Shown here piece by piece: positions 10,707-22,342 of a DNA stretch of 64,000 nt. The translations under genes were made by a program, and so were the position numbers. The notes below the pieces were generated by a model that saw nothing but the letters and a program-made list of their open reading frames with translations, was not told the DNA's origin and made no database searches. The stretch spans positions 1,240,001 through 1,304,000 of the forward strand of contig NC_049566.1 in the NCBI RefSeq assembly GCF_013368755.1. The letters are read 5' to 3'. The stretch is from Talaromyces rugulosus (lineage: Eukaryota; Ascomycota; Eurotiomycetes; Eurotiales; Trichocomaceae). Position 1 is the first letter of the stretch; every line of letters starts with the position of its first letter.

Positions 10707-11969
10707 TTATCTCTTCAACCTCTGAATCTTGCCCCTTGGTACAGTCTCCTTGACGGCAGCATTTCCTTCTGCAGCGTGGAGGTGTGGGAACTTGCTCAGA
10801 CTTGGTTGGGTGCGAATGGCATAGGCCACGGATTCCTTGCCATCGACGATACTATTGCGTGCTTTCTCAGCGTTGATCCGGCCTTCGCGGTCTGCGGCGA
10901 GTTGCCGCCGGCGTGTTTCGGTCAACTTCCATGATTCCGGGAAAGTGTGCTGGACCTTGGGCTTGTGGTGTCGCAGGTCAAGAGGGATGTCCGTGAAGGC
11001 ATCACCCTCTTTGGCCTCCTTGAATAGGGACTTGATGGTGTCGCCCAGGTAGCGTTTGTTCTGCGCGCGGGCAGAGAATTTCTCGCACGACATGCGAACA
11101 ATGTCTGTGTCGGGATTGTAACGAGGTCCAACAAGTTTGAGGAATGTCTCGCGTTGCTTCTCGGTCAAGTGTTTGGGCACGAGGTCCTTGGTGCTAAGCT
11201 CGACAATGACCTTGTGTTCGGCTGGATGCTGTTCTCCCAGGTATGTTGTGTATCTGAAACGGAGGATTTGGTTTTGTTTGGGTAATTCAAAGGGTTTTGC
11301 TAGTTCTGTATGCACGTGTCAATCAATGCTCTTGTTTCCCCACGTAATACAAATGATTTGCAAGAAAGACATACTGCTTAGCAATGGCATATCCCAAGCC
11401 GCAATGCGAGCGAATTCTCTGACCTCGCGGTGCAGCTCCAGCTCAGCATGAGCCATCGAGGTCATTTCATCGTCGTGGAAGACATCGTCCCCATCCTCGG
11501 TCTTGGCGAATTCGTCGTCCTCTTCATTCGCCCAGATGCCCCGACCGCGGTCCTTGACATCCTCAAAACGCATTTCTGCTTCCCGATCGACCTGCTTGGC
11601 TCCTTCTTCAATCATGGCCGAATCTCGCTGCCGCTGCGCCGGGTCGTTCCACATGTCGACGAATCGCTTGTTTTCGGCATCGAAGAGCGCCTGTTCTTCG
11701 GGGGACATTAGTTCGTACATGGTCTTTTCTGCCTTGGTGAAATCCTTGATGGAGTAATCCGGGATCTGCTCGAGATCCATTGGCGAGATGTCCTTGGGCT
11801 CGTCCCTGTCCTTTTTGCGGTCGTAGCTGAACGGCGACGGAGAGAAGAACCGTGTCTGCTGGCGGCCAATTGAGGCAATCTGTGAGTTGAAAACTTGCGG
11901 ACGACCGGGCGGCGGTCTTCGAGACAGCATGAGAGCCGCTCGGCTCAGCGCTTTTGACGTGCTAGCCAT
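10707..11969 (-). CDS. RSM24: Mitochondrial small ribosomal subunit protein mS35 (Rsm24-like)
   Basis: Exon 1 is 11375-11969 and exon 2 is 10707-11305; the 69 nt intron has a GTATGT donor and a CATACAG acceptor, giving 397 aa. ATG 11969 is preferred because it begins a classic presequence (MASTSKALSRAALMLSRRPPPG). A longer frame to 12041 exists. Characteristic blocks are ISPMDLEQIPDYSIKDFTKAE, FDAENKRFVDMW and, after the intron, LRFRYTTYLGEQHPAEHKV and LVGPRYNPDTDIVRMSCEKF, which match fungal Rsm24/mS35. It is a structural protein of the mitoribosomal 37S subunit in the matrix. It is divergent from ALG13, with 458 bp between starts. Together with MRM1 it is one of two mitochondrial translation genes in the first 12 kb; that pairing may be chance. 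Confidence 0.9.
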
Positions 11970-12427
11970 GATGACGGTGCGCGAAGCAACAGATTCAACA
12001 CTGGCTGCTAACTTGTGATGCTTTTCTTGCGGCGCCGACAATTATTTCGGCCCATACAAGGGCCAAGCCGCTAGCCAAAAAAGGCTAGCGCGCCTCAACT
12101 GTCCACCCTGGGCAAGGATACATTGATGCGCTGAATTAAATGGAAATTTCTTTCAATTTTGCTATTCTGGCGGAAATCAGCTTGTCGGTGTTCAGTATTT
12201 GGCCTCTTGCGGTCGCGCCTGTCTTTGTGTCGTGACGATGTGTCACGTGAGTCAATGGCACTATTCATCGGATCGGTCTTGAACCTTCCTCTTCCAATCC
12301 ACCAGTTGTCCGATGTAGAGCATTGGAAAATCAATATCGGTACGCCCTAGCGCTGTATTTATAAAAGCCAGCGTCATTTGATACTGCAACATGTCTTGAA
12401 TACCACACCTAGCTTGATCAGTGAAAG
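11970..12427. promoter_or_regulatory. Divergent promoter between mS35 and ALG13
   Basis: The 458 bp lie between two opposite starts. A TATTTATAAAAG sequence at about 12355-12366 lies some 60 bp upstream of the ALG13 ATG and is a good TATA candidate for that side. TCACGTGA (near 12242-12249) is a perfect palindromic E-box in the middle of the interval. Confidence 0.5.
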
Positions 12428-13153
12428 ATGGACCGCACACCTCGCAAAGTGTGCTTTGTGACTATCGGGGCCACTGCTCCGTTTGATACCCTGCTTTCGA
12501 ACGTCTTGGATCAGCCGTTCCTGGAAGCCCTCGGCAAGAATGAATATACTACGCTTCTGATCCAGTACGGCAAAGAGGGCCGCGTCGTTTTCGACGACTA
12601 CATCGCCAAGTTCCCCTCGGGAAAGCCAGAACGCTACGGATTGGATATCCAGGGGTTTGATTTCAAAAAGGACGGGTTGCTTCCAGAAATGCGCTCGACC
12701 AAGTCTGATTACAAGCTGGATACCGTGGAAGGAATGATTCTCAGCCATGCAGGTAAGCTTCGGTGTACTCGGGTACTTTTGTGAAGACAGCCGCCCTAAT
12801 TCGAGATTATCAGGCTCGGGATCCATCATGGAAGCGCTCAGACTCGGTGTTCCTTTGGTCGTTGTACCAAACCCGGACCTACAGGACAACCATCAAGAAG
12901 AACTAGCTCGTGAAATTGAGAAAAACGGCTGGGCCGTGACGGGCAAGCTAGAGTGAGTACAAGTTCTAGAGGATAATTTCAACTTGAGCATCCCATAGCT
13001 GACGACGAGTCCAGCTCCCTAGCGGATTCCGTTCACAAAGCCGAAGTTCTTCGCACTGCTTCACGACAATGGCCGCCAGTGAATAGCGGCGAGTCAAAGT
13101 ACCAGAGTGGTCTGGCTGGCGTCATGGCAGACGAGATGGGGTTTGTGGACTAG
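12428..13153 (+). CDS. ALG13: UDP-GlcNAc transferase catalytic subunit Alg13
   Basis: Three exons, 12428-12752, 12814-12952 and 13015-13153, giving 200 aa, essentially the yeast Alg13 length. The start MDRTPRKVCFVTIGATAPFDTLL carries the beta-strand/glycine loop of the GT28 C-terminal Rossmann domain. ILSHAGSGSIMEAL, formed exactly across intron 1, and PLVVVPNPDLQDNHQEELA are the UDP-sugar-binding signature. Alg13 pairs with membrane-anchored Alg14 on the cytosolic face of the ER and adds the second GlcNAc to dolichol-PP-GlcNAc in N-glycan assembly. No membrane segment is present, as expected. The second intron (62 nt) has a CTGAC branch site. Confidence 0.93.
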
Positions 13154-13793
13154 GTTGTGGATCAGCCACACACAGTTATCGACCGTTTCAGGGATGTCAT
13201 CAATTGGCATGTCCGGAATTGCTAGAGAGTTGGATAGTTCTTGCTGGACTTATATACTAAAGAATCGCGCTGTAATGATTGTCGGATACAGTGTCAAGGT
13301 TCCTCACAAGGTGAAATGGGAACGATCGCTTTTACATATTAGCTTGTTTACCCTGTTATGTTTTATGTTTTATGTCTTATTTTACTCTTGTATGGAATTA
13401 GCAGAGCATAACAGCATTCATTGGTGACTGCATCTAGAAATATGTGTAAGTGAGGCGCGCACAGCCATAGGTGGCCCAAGCTCCACGCGGAAAGCGTGCG
13501 GTGTTGACTAGACAGGGGGACGCAACCTCCGCATAGTACACACACTCGTTTTTTTCGGCGCGACAGAGAGCATTCACCACATTGGCCAGGGACTTTTTGG
13601 TGGTATTCTATTTGCATTATAATCCACCTTTTAGCGTTCCTCGGAAATCACCTGGCAACTCGTCTGGGTTCGTGAGTGATACCTGGCGGCGTGCCCCGAC
13701 ACGTCCGCCCGCGCAGTCTAGACGGTCACGACCCTCGACTGCTCTTTGAGAAATAAGAGTCGACAAACACATATATACATTGATTCGGTTACT
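13154..13793. promoter_or_regulatory. Intergenic: ALG13 3' end and Arp1 promoter
   Basis: 640 bp with no credible gene. The stretch 13460-13740 is GC-rich and lies directly upstream of the Arp1 start. ATATATACAT at about 13770 is only 20 bp from the ATG and more likely leader than TATA. Confidence 0.4.
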
Positions 13794-15059
13794 ATGGCAG
13801 AAGCAAGCCTACACAACGTCCCCATTGTCATCGACAATGGCAGCGGCACGATTCGCGCAGGGTTTGCGGGCGAGGAGATTCCGTCATGTTATTTCCCGTC
13901 CTTCGTCGGTCGACCAAAGCACCCACGAGTCATGGCCGGCGGTTTAGAAGGAGATGTATTCATTGGACAAAAGGCACAGGAGCTGCGAGGGCTGCTGAAG
14001 ATCCGATATCCGCTAGAACACGGCATTGTCACGGACTGGGACGACATGGAGAAGATATGGCACCACGTGTACGAGAGCGAGCTGAAGACACTTCCCGAAG
14101 AACACCCCGTGCTGTTGACAGAACCACCACTCAATCCGCGAAAGAACCGAGATATTGCCGCCCAGATCATGTTCGAGACCTTTAATATTCCAGCGCTCTA
14201 CACCTCGATTCAAGCTGTGCTTTCCCTGTATGCGTCTGGCCGGACAACGGGTGTGGTCTTGGACTCTGGCGATGGCGTTTCGCACGCAGTGCCCGTGTAC
14301 GAAGGGTTTGCCGTTCCAAACAGTATTCGGAGGATAGACGTGGCTGGGCGGGACGTTACAGAGCAGATGCAGCTGCTGTTGCGAAAGAATGGCCATGTCC
14401 TTCACACCAGTGCAGAGAAGGAGGTCGTTCGAATGATCAAAGAGAAAGTGTGCTACGTATCGCTGGACCCAAAGAGAGAAGAAAAGGACTGGATCAACAG
14501 CTATCACAAGTCTGAATCCAAAACGGTCGACTACGCTCTTCCGGACGGACACAAGATCAAGGTAAGCCCACTCAACCCACTCACCCACTCACTCACTTGC
14601 TTACTGAATATCACTAACACCCCCCTAGATCGGTCAAGAACGTTATCGTGCCCCCGAAATCCTGTTTGACCCGGAGATTATTGGCCTCGAATACCCCGGT
14701 GTTCACCAAATTGTGCAAGACGCTATCACACGCACTGACCTCGATCTCCGAAAAGCCCTGTACCTCAACATCGTCCTCTCTGGTGGCACTACACTATGCA
14801 AGAACTTCCCTGATCGCTTGATGCGCGAGATTAAGAAAGTTGCAGTCGAGGAAATGAAGATTAGGATTTCCGCACCTGCTGAGCGCAAGTACACCACATG
14901 GATTGGCGGGGGTATTCTCGCAGGCTTGAGCACGTTCCGAAAGGTGAGTCTGGCTGCGCTACGACATATCATTCTACATACTAACAAATTCTTTAGATGT
15001 GGGTCAGTGCAGATGAATGGCATGAAGACCCCGAGGTCATTCACCGCAAATTCGCCTAG
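13794..15059 (+). CDS. ARP1: Actin-related protein 1 (centractin, dynactin filament subunit)
   Basis: Exons 13794-14561, 14629-14943 and 14997-15059, total 381 aa, normal for Arp1 (about 376-380). The start [28 protein letters not shown] contains actin phosphate-1. Phosphate-2 is [18 protein letters not shown] (residues about 157-174), and the adenosine motif is [13 protein letters not shown] near 345. The end ([20 protein letters not shown]) is Arp1-type rather than conventional actin (which ends KCF). Arp1 forms the short filament of dynactin, the dynein cofactor for nuclear and vesicle movement in hyphae. All splice sites are phase 0. It converges with the ankyrin gene. Confidence 0.94.
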
Positions 15060-15499
15060 TCCCGAGGGATATAGGCTATCATGAAAGGCGATGTATGATT
15101 TTCGAATAAACGTTGTCTTGGTTTTTTTGTTACTTTTTTTGTAAAGAGAAAGGAAGAAAATAAATAAAAGGACCAGACAGGACGCGACGGTTGGGATTGG
15201 CAGAGAATCTTGATGAGAAACAGAAAGAGCACTGTAGGCTTCTTTTGATACCCCCATAACTTGGTTTATATTTGATGTATAGGATTGAATTCATTCGTGT
15301 GATGGATATTGTATTACTTTATTGTGAATTACTAAACAAGGAATCTATTGTAATTGTTAGTTAGCAGGGCCAACTATTTAGTGTTTTGGCAATATTGGTG
15401 GCTGTTTTTGCCAAGTTGTATAACTTAGCTGCAATAGGTTTGTCTATTTGCAAAACTCCTTACGCTATACCGATCCAGCTCGTTCAAACCCCCTTACTA
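15060..15499. other. Convergent 3' regions of ARP1 and the ankyrin gene
   Basis: 440 bp, AT-rich. AATAAA-like words near 15106 and 15161 could serve ARP1 polyadenylation. No gene seen. Confidence 0.4.
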
Positions 15500-18495
15500 T
15501 TATTCATCTGGTAGCTCCTCTATCCTCGAACCAACAAGAAGAGACGTTCGGTCTAGTACGCCCCCCGCTACCTCAAGATTCAATCCAATGCCTTGAGTCC
15601 CTTTGACATGCTCTTCGTCGCATGGGTCCAAATGAGAAAGATACTCAACCACATCTCGATACCATGGACCCTGCAAAAAGTCCATGATAACAAGACTGCT
15701 ATTCTCAAACTTGCTCGTGAGCTCAGCCACAAGCCGCTCAAACCCTTCCAAAAGCCTCTGCTCCTCGTCTCGGATTTCGTGTACCTCATCTTCATCCGGG
15801 CGCTTGAGCGTCTGCTGGAAGTTGCTATCACGGCAGCAGGTGTGTCTCAGATCAAGGGCATCAAATGTCATCAGTCGGATGACAGCATGCTCAATTTCGG
15901 TAGTCGTTCCCACCAGGCTGATAAAGAAACCAATAGTCTCCGCAAAGGAATTGATACCAGACCTTTCTGCTTCCTGGGTGTAAAATCTTGGTGGGGGGGA
16001 AATGAGACTGCGAAGCGCTGCCGTAAACGGCGTACAGCCTCGGAATTCTCCTCCATCCTCATCCTCATCCTCATCCTCATCACCATCAGTGGTGGGCCCT
16101 GTCACGCAAGCGCAAATACAACTATCCCTTTCTGCTGTTTCCAACACATATCGTGTAAACAAAAGCGGATCTTCGTTCTTTTCCCGGATATTAGGCGTTC
16201 CTGAGATCCATGCACGCACCGTACTCGGCCATAGCGTGTTGGTCATGCAAACAGCGAGGAGATGAAATGCTGTACCACCCGTGTTCCACGGTAGTTTACG
16301 GTTTGGATCCGCACCTTTGGAAAGGAGCCATTTAACTCTCTTCTGACAATAGCCGTTCAGGCTCTGGCAAACAGATGGAATCATGAGAGGAGTTCGGCCT
16401 GTTGAGTCATAAAGATCGACCCTGTCGAAGCCCGCTTCGTATAATCGATCCAATGTCCTGGGCTTCACGAAGGCATGATGGTATATCGAGCCTGGAGACT
16501 CAATTTCCAGCGATGAATCAAGGCGCACGCCTCGTTCTGCGAGCGTGGCGATTATCTTGGGAACATTGATATCGGGAATAGTCGAATCATTTTCTTTGGG
16601 AAATAGTTCATCTAATACCCTGGACGGTATGTGCGCTTGAGCAACTTTGAGTAATCTCTTGCGCCGGGAAACAAGCTCTGCGATTAAGAGGAAACTCATT
16701 TTCCCTTCATCATTGAGGTTCTCGGAAAGGGAGACATATTCCAGATTCAAGGGACAGCCTGATTTTAATAATGCTTTTGCTGATTCGTAGTAGTTTCCCC
16801 GAATCGCCATCTCTAATGGGTAGCTGTAGCAGAAGGTATTTATATCTGCCCCTGCTTCGAGCAGGATTTGGATCCCCTTGCTCCAGCTGACGGAGAGTTG
16901 GAGTAAAGTTGAGTTTCCGAAAATTTGATTCACTGAGGCGCCAGATCGAATCTCTTGCCGCAAGTGTACTTCAGATTGTTGAATGATGCTCTTTGCGATT
17001 TCGGGGATGTGAACCGCTGAGGTAAAACTTCATTAGTACCAATATAAAGAAAGTTCTTTTTTTTTTTTCGCTATTTGTTAGTATGGCCATGATGGATACA
17101 CACCTGTTTCATCCTCTTCGAGTGCCCGCCGCATATTTGGGATGCTCAAGCGAGTTTGAAATGCTCCATTAATGGTAGCAAATCCCCCTTGCTGGATTAA
17201 GAGTCTATGTAAGCCATGCTCATCTTCCTCTAGCGGGAATGCACCGAGGAAACTATCCAGGCCAGTATATTTAAGGCGGGATCTATCCAGTACAGCGCCA
17301 CTGTGGATCAAAAACATTAACAATCTTGAGAAATGTGTATACGCATCTCTGTGATATTCGGAACCTTGTCGAAACGCAAAGCACGCAGCCTAGATATATA
17401 AATTAGTCTTCTTCGCGAGAAGAAACGAATTTATAGGCTAGTTTTCACCTACATCCAGGAGAGATTCTCCATCTGGGGTGGTGTCAGATGGAGAAGCTTG
17501 TCGTTCTTCAAATAAATATTTCAACAACTCAATCGTATTATCTACAAACTCGGACGGGTCCAGAGATTTTGCCATCAGAGGATAAAAAAACATCGTGCGG
17601 AATGCAGGACTATTCCTAGATACTGGAATGAGGATGCTGAGATACGGGGCGATCGAGAAACCTCCGGCTCCTCTGGTCAGAGAGAACGAAGCCGCGACTG
17701 TCACGCCCAGGAGACGGCTATGATAGCGGTACTTCTTAGCTGCTGCATTTGACCGAGAGGTAATTACTTTCTCTTGTTTTTGCTGTTGGGTGCACCAAGA
17801 CTCCAATAGTGCGGGAGGTGGTTGTGAAGGGCCATTGGAAACTCGTTGCAGGGATAAATGCTGTCGACAGGGGGAAAAGAATTTAGCGCCATAATTATCT
17901 ATTAACTTCGATTCTTTCTTACCATTTCTTGGACTTCACGGAGCAACTTTCCTTGCATAGCCACCATCGATGGGATAAGCCGCACATTTTGTGCCGAGAA
18001 GCTAGATTTCCCATTAGTAGTTCGAATTGAATGCTGCCAGAGTACTACAACGCACATATGAAGAGTAGTTTGCAAATTCATCTGCATCCCATCGAGATCA
18101 GTCGCCAATGCCCGCAACGCATCCTTGCGAAACGGATACACAGCGCGTTTCCGATGCGCGCGAAACTTGTCGCTAAAACTTTCGCCAGCAAAAGCTTCAA
18201 AGTCGGGTCTGCATTTTTCAACAGAAGCCTGAACCTTCTCGATTCCCACCCGAAGAACGTCTACTTTGCTTAACAGGTCGTTTGCAATGTCAGGATTCGT
18301 AAACTGGGTGTCCTGGATGATTTCCTGCAATGCCTCAAGTGGCACTACAAGTCCCTCGGCTTTATTTGCTACATCTTGGATTTCCTCCCGAGCGCCTCGC
18401 CATGCTTTGCAGTAGGACGTGATTTCCGAGCGTACTTGCAGGGCGAGGGACACCACACCTAGCGCGGTACCTGCTATCGACAAAGGATCAGCCAT
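15500..18495 (-). CDS. HeLo-like N-terminal domain protein with ankyrin repeats, no NACHT/NB-ARC
   Basis: Four exons, 17923-18495, 17453-17860, 17104-17389 and 15500-17016, with introns of 62, 63 and 87 nt, give 927 aa. The N-terminus (MADPLSIAGTALGVVSLALQ) and the following helical 190 residues match the fungal STAND N-terminal HeLo-like group. Residues 190-420 are not recognised. Divergent ankyrin units follow from about residue 445: ILLEAGADINTF, AKALLKSGCPLNL, and later WLLSKGADPNRK...GGTAFHLLAV. A DEDEDEDEDGG run lies in the last third. HeLo-type domains in other fungi are membrane-active or signalling modules in heterokaryon incompatibility and NLR-like immunity. Here no P-loop is visible, so it is an NLR-like layout without the central switch. 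Its role is inferred only. It diverges from the dehydrogenase at 19046. Confidence 0.75.
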
Positions 18496-19045
18496 GGCAA
18501 TATATACCTATTGGGAAGTAGACCTGAGATTTCGATGTGGTGGAAAATAGGGGGGTGCGGGGTGAGCTCGTATTCACGAATTTGAATGGTCTCTTGGCAC
18601 AAACATCGTATTAAGCTAGGGTATCGAGGTTATTATCTCTATAGTCGACTCCGAACTATGTAACTATGGTAAACTCCCAATAGAATTTTGGTGTGCCTAA
18701 CGAAAGTGAGCCTCATAAAAGTGGCGTCGGCCTAATTAGGTAGGAAAACACACCTACCTACGTAGCCAACCACATTTTCAAGTATCTATATGTCACTGAT
18801 AGTATTAAAGCAGGCTATAGATTGTTTGATTGAAAATTATAGATATAAACATACAAAATAGACGTTATGGATAGAGTAAACAAGACTTTCGGAAATTGAC
18901 TTTGCGAGATATATAAAAGCGGGGGTGGGGCGTGATATATTCGCAACGATGACCGAACTCAATAATATTTAAGCTCTTCAACACCACGTGCAGACATTAA
19001 AAGAGCCCATAAGAAAACCATCATATCAATTGATATACAGTCGAA
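18496..19045. promoter_or_regulatory. AT-rich divergent promoter between the ankyrin protein and the dehydrogenase
   Basis: 550 bp. It holds a perfect 8 bp inverted repeat TAGGTAGG/CCTACCTA with an 8 bp loop at 18737-18760. ATATATAAAAGCGGGG near 18908-18923 is a good TATA candidate for the dehydrogenase, about 135 bp upstream of its ATG. Confidence 0.5.
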
Positions 19046-20073
19046 ATGTCAAACTCTTCCAATCACGAATTACGCATTGCAGTCATTGGCTCTGGGACCA
19101 TTGGGCTCTCGTTTGCTGCTCTGCATCTGTCACACCCGAGCAAAGCGACACAAGTCGTCATTTACGATCCTCGACCTGACCTGAAAGAGTACATCGAGTC
19201 AACACTGCCAAGTATATATACACCTATAATGTGTATGATTTTATTTCTCTCTAATGCTGTCTAGATTATCTCGACTCGAGTTTGTCTAGCCTGTCTTCGC
19301 TACTGGATTCAAACCGCCTCGTGATCGGATCGTCTTTGCCATCTGCAGTGGAAGCCGCCGACATCATTCAGGAACAAGGCCCAGAAAATGTAGCCTTTAA
19401 ACAGAGTATATGGCCACAGATTGAAAAGGCAGCTCCAGCAACAGCATTGTTCTGGTCCAGCACGTCCGGTATCCCAGCGTCCGTCCAGGGTGCTGATATG
19501 CAAGAGCCGGCGCGTTTGTTGATTGTGCATCCTTTCAACCCACCGCACATCATGCCTGTACTTGAAGTTGTTCCGTCAGGCGGGGCAAATGGCAGCCTAG
19601 CCTCGAAGCCGTACATAGAAAGAACAGTCGAATATTGGAAGGCCTTGAATCGGTTGCCTGTCATCTTGCAAGAAGAAGTCACCGGATTCGTGGCCAACCG
19701 TTTGTCCTTTGCCTTGCTTCGAGAGGCCGTCCACCTCGTCAATTCTGGCGTGGTCACGGCCGAAGAAGTCGATCGTATCGTCGAAGAGAGCATGGGCCCA
19801 CGATGGGCCGTCAAGGGACCGTTCTGGAGTTATCATGCCGGCGGGGGGAAGGAAAAAGGGCTGAAGGGATTTTTGGAGAAGATCGGAGACACGGTGCAGG
19901 CTTGTTGGGACGATGCTGGGACACCGTCGCTGCAGAGAGATGGAAATGGCCCGTCGGCATGGGAACGGAGTTTGTGTCAGCAGGTTGAGACGTCGTATGG
20001 GATGCTGGGGGACAAGGATCTGAAGGAGAGGGACGAGAAGACAAGAAAGGTTTTGGACATTACCAGGAATTGA
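19046..20073 (+). CDS. 3-hydroxyacyl-CoA dehydrogenase-family enzyme, lambda-crystallin / L-gulonate 3-dehydrogenase type
   Basis: Two exons, 19046-19211 and 19265-20073, 324 aa. The N-terminal Rossmann fold has IAVIGSGTIGLSFAALHL (NAD-binding GxGxxG, residues 10-27) and an acidic strand end (VVIYDPRPD). HPFNPPHIMPVLEVVP (near residue 143) is the 3HCDH signature with the catalytic His. The C-terminal helical domain begins about GFVANRLSFALLREAVHLV. At this length, and without a fused hydratase, it fits the lambda-crystallin/L-gulonate dehydrogenase branch rather than mitochondrial fatty-acid HAD. There is no mitochondrial presequence or PTS1 (it ends DITRN), so it is probably cytosolic. The substrate is uncertain; L-gulonate or a short 3-hydroxyacid are options. 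Confidence 0.85.
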
Positions 20074-20640
20074 AGCTGTCAAGTTGTCGCGGTGGACTGA
20101 ATAGAATGGTTCAAGTACACCCTTGAAATAGGCGTGTTCAGGGGAAGAAAGATTTTAAGTGACAGATTCATATTGTTTGTTCTCGTATATCTGATGTGGT
20201 GTTCTACTGTGGAGCCCTGCAGCCATGCGCCTTCCCTGCGGATTCTGCCAGCGCCTTCCCTTTGTGGTAGGCCCGTCTATCTCTTTTCTCTTCTCTCTTT
20301 TCTTCTCACCTCTTCTTCTCTCGTCCTCTCATCTTCCCTGCTCTCTCGCGTCATCCGTTTGCATTTTGTAACTGCACATTCTCCTTCGGGCAGTAGCCGC
20401 AGTTTGTGTGACAGACCTCGTGTGCTGGCTTCGGAGAGCAAACGGACAACGAACAGGGCTCGTGTTTGTTTTGTTGACTCGCTGCCCCGTCTTCCATCTC
20501 GCTTACCTTCGTGTCTCCCACAACATTCCTTTGTCAATCTTTTCTGACAAGGCCCATATCAACTTCCCCTCCCCACCGCCCTTCAACTCTTAACTTTCAT
20601 ACCATCTGTCGACCTCGTGTACGATTGTTCATCTGCACAC
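20074..20640. promoter_or_regulatory. Promoter and CT-rich leader of the zinc-knuckle gene
   Basis: 567 bp. 20275-20640 is strongly pyrimidine-rich (CTCTTTTCTCTTCTC, CTCTCATCTTCCCTG), as in leaders of strongly expressed fungal genes. No gene seen. Confidence 0.45.
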
Positions 20641-22342
20641 ATGTCTCAGTGGGAGGCGTCCAACGATTTGGAGGGTGCTGCTGGTGCCAACGATGACTTC
20701 GACTCCCATGCCCCTGGTCCTTCCCAGGCCTTCGCTCCCCTAAAGGAGCAGCACGACGATGGATATTATGCTGGTGGTGGCGGCCAGGACGCATATGTTG
20801 GCGACGACACCTGCCGCAAGTGAGTCTTCCCTACCGTACGAGACGTGTTCCCAATCCGCACTCTAACACAACATCTTCCATCAAGCTGTGGCCAGCCAGG
20901 TCATTTTGCCCGTGAATGCCCCGAACCACGCAAGGGTGGCGGCGCCTGCTTCAACTGCGGTGAAGAGGGCCACAACAAGGCCGACTGCCCCAACCCCCGC
21001 GTTTTCAAGGGCACCTGCCGCATTTGCAACGAGGAGGGCCATCCTGCGATGGAATGTCCTCAGCGCGCACCTGACGTCTGTAAAAATTGCCGCAAAGAGG
21101 GTGCGTGTATGATCGTATAGCTATTGACATCGAACTATGCTAACTCCCTCGGCTGCTAGGTCACAAAACTTCCGAATGCAAGGACAATCGTTCATTCGAT
21201 CTCAACGATGTGCCTGACAAGACTCCGCAAGAAGCTTGGGCTGGCCTGAAGAAGGCAGATGAGGAACGTGATCTGGACGACTTTCGTGATGTTAGTGTTT
21301 TCTACTCATGTTTTCCTTTCAACTGGCTAATGGCGACTAGGCTTTCAAGGTGTATGCAAAGGCTGAGCCCGCCGTGACCTTTGTTGACATCGAGAAGAAG
21401 CTCCGCGCAGAGAACGCTAATGTTTACCTGATTGCACTTGTAAGTTATGACAATGTTGGTGGGAAGAGTGATGAGATACTCACGACTTAAGTAGGAGAAG
21501 CAGAAGGAGGGTTTCGAGAGCTACACCCTGATCGATCTTCAGGGCAAACTGGATTGCACCTATGTGGTCAGCTTCTTTTTCAGTGCCAAACCGCAGCGTG
21601 TCAGTTTCAAGGAGCGCTGGCCTGAAAGCCCAGAGCAGAATCTAGAACGTCTAGAAGATGCTGGCTTCGCCTACGATCGGATGATCCCCAAGTGCGGCAA
21701 TTGCGGAGGTGAGTGATTCATGCTAATTGACTACAACAAGACTAAGATGTGTGGGCAGAGTTGGGACACGGATCCAGGGGATGCAAAAAAGAACGAGAAG
21801 AAATTGTTCGCATGACAGTCACCTGCGTGGTCTGCAACGAGGCCGGACACCGGGCTCGTGACTGTACTCAGGAACGCAAGTCCAAGTTTGGCTGTCGCAA
21901 CTGCGGCGCCGAGGACCACAAGGCAGCCGAATGTACCGAGCCGAGAAGCATGGAGGGTGTTGAGTGTCGCCGCTGCAACGAAATGGGACACTTTGCCAAG
22001 GATTGCCCATCTGCACCAGCGCAGTTTGCTAAGGCGTGCCGTAAGTGTGGTGCAGAGGGCCACATTTCTCGCGAGTGCACCGAGGAGCAAAACATGGACC
22101 TCATTGTTTGCAAGAACTGTGACGCCACGGGACACTACAGCCGGGACTGCCCTAAACCCAGGGACTACTCGCGCGTCAAGTGCAACAACTGTGGTAAGAT
22201 GGGACACACTGTGAAGCGTTGCTCCCAGCCTGTTGCCGAAGAAGACACCACCATGATTGCGGGTGAGGAGGATGCGGAGGTGGCGCCGCCTCCAGCCGCG
22301 TCTGGTACCTGGGGTAATGGCGACGCAGGAGACGGTTGGTAG
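20641..22342 (+). CDS. Multi-CCHC zinc-knuckle protein (CnjB-like)
   Basis: Six exons, 20641-20819, 20886-21100, 21160-21290, 21341-21439, 21495-21708 and 21759-22342, 473 aa. Four consecutive CCHC knuckles (C-x2-C-x4-H-x4-C) follow a 60-residue acidic N-terminus: CGQPGHFARECP, CFNCGEEGHNKADCP, CRICNEEGHPAMECP and CKNCRKEGHKTSEC. After a central non-zinc domain of about 120 residues come six more, e.g. CRRCNEMGHFAKDCP and CNNCGKMGHTVKRC. Intron positions cut several knuckles, but every junction restores the motif, which supports the model. Fungal orthologues are commonly labelled zinc knuckle protein CnjB. CCHC arrays bind single-stranded RNA or DNA. The tail ends GTWGNGDAGDGW. Confidence 0.9.
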
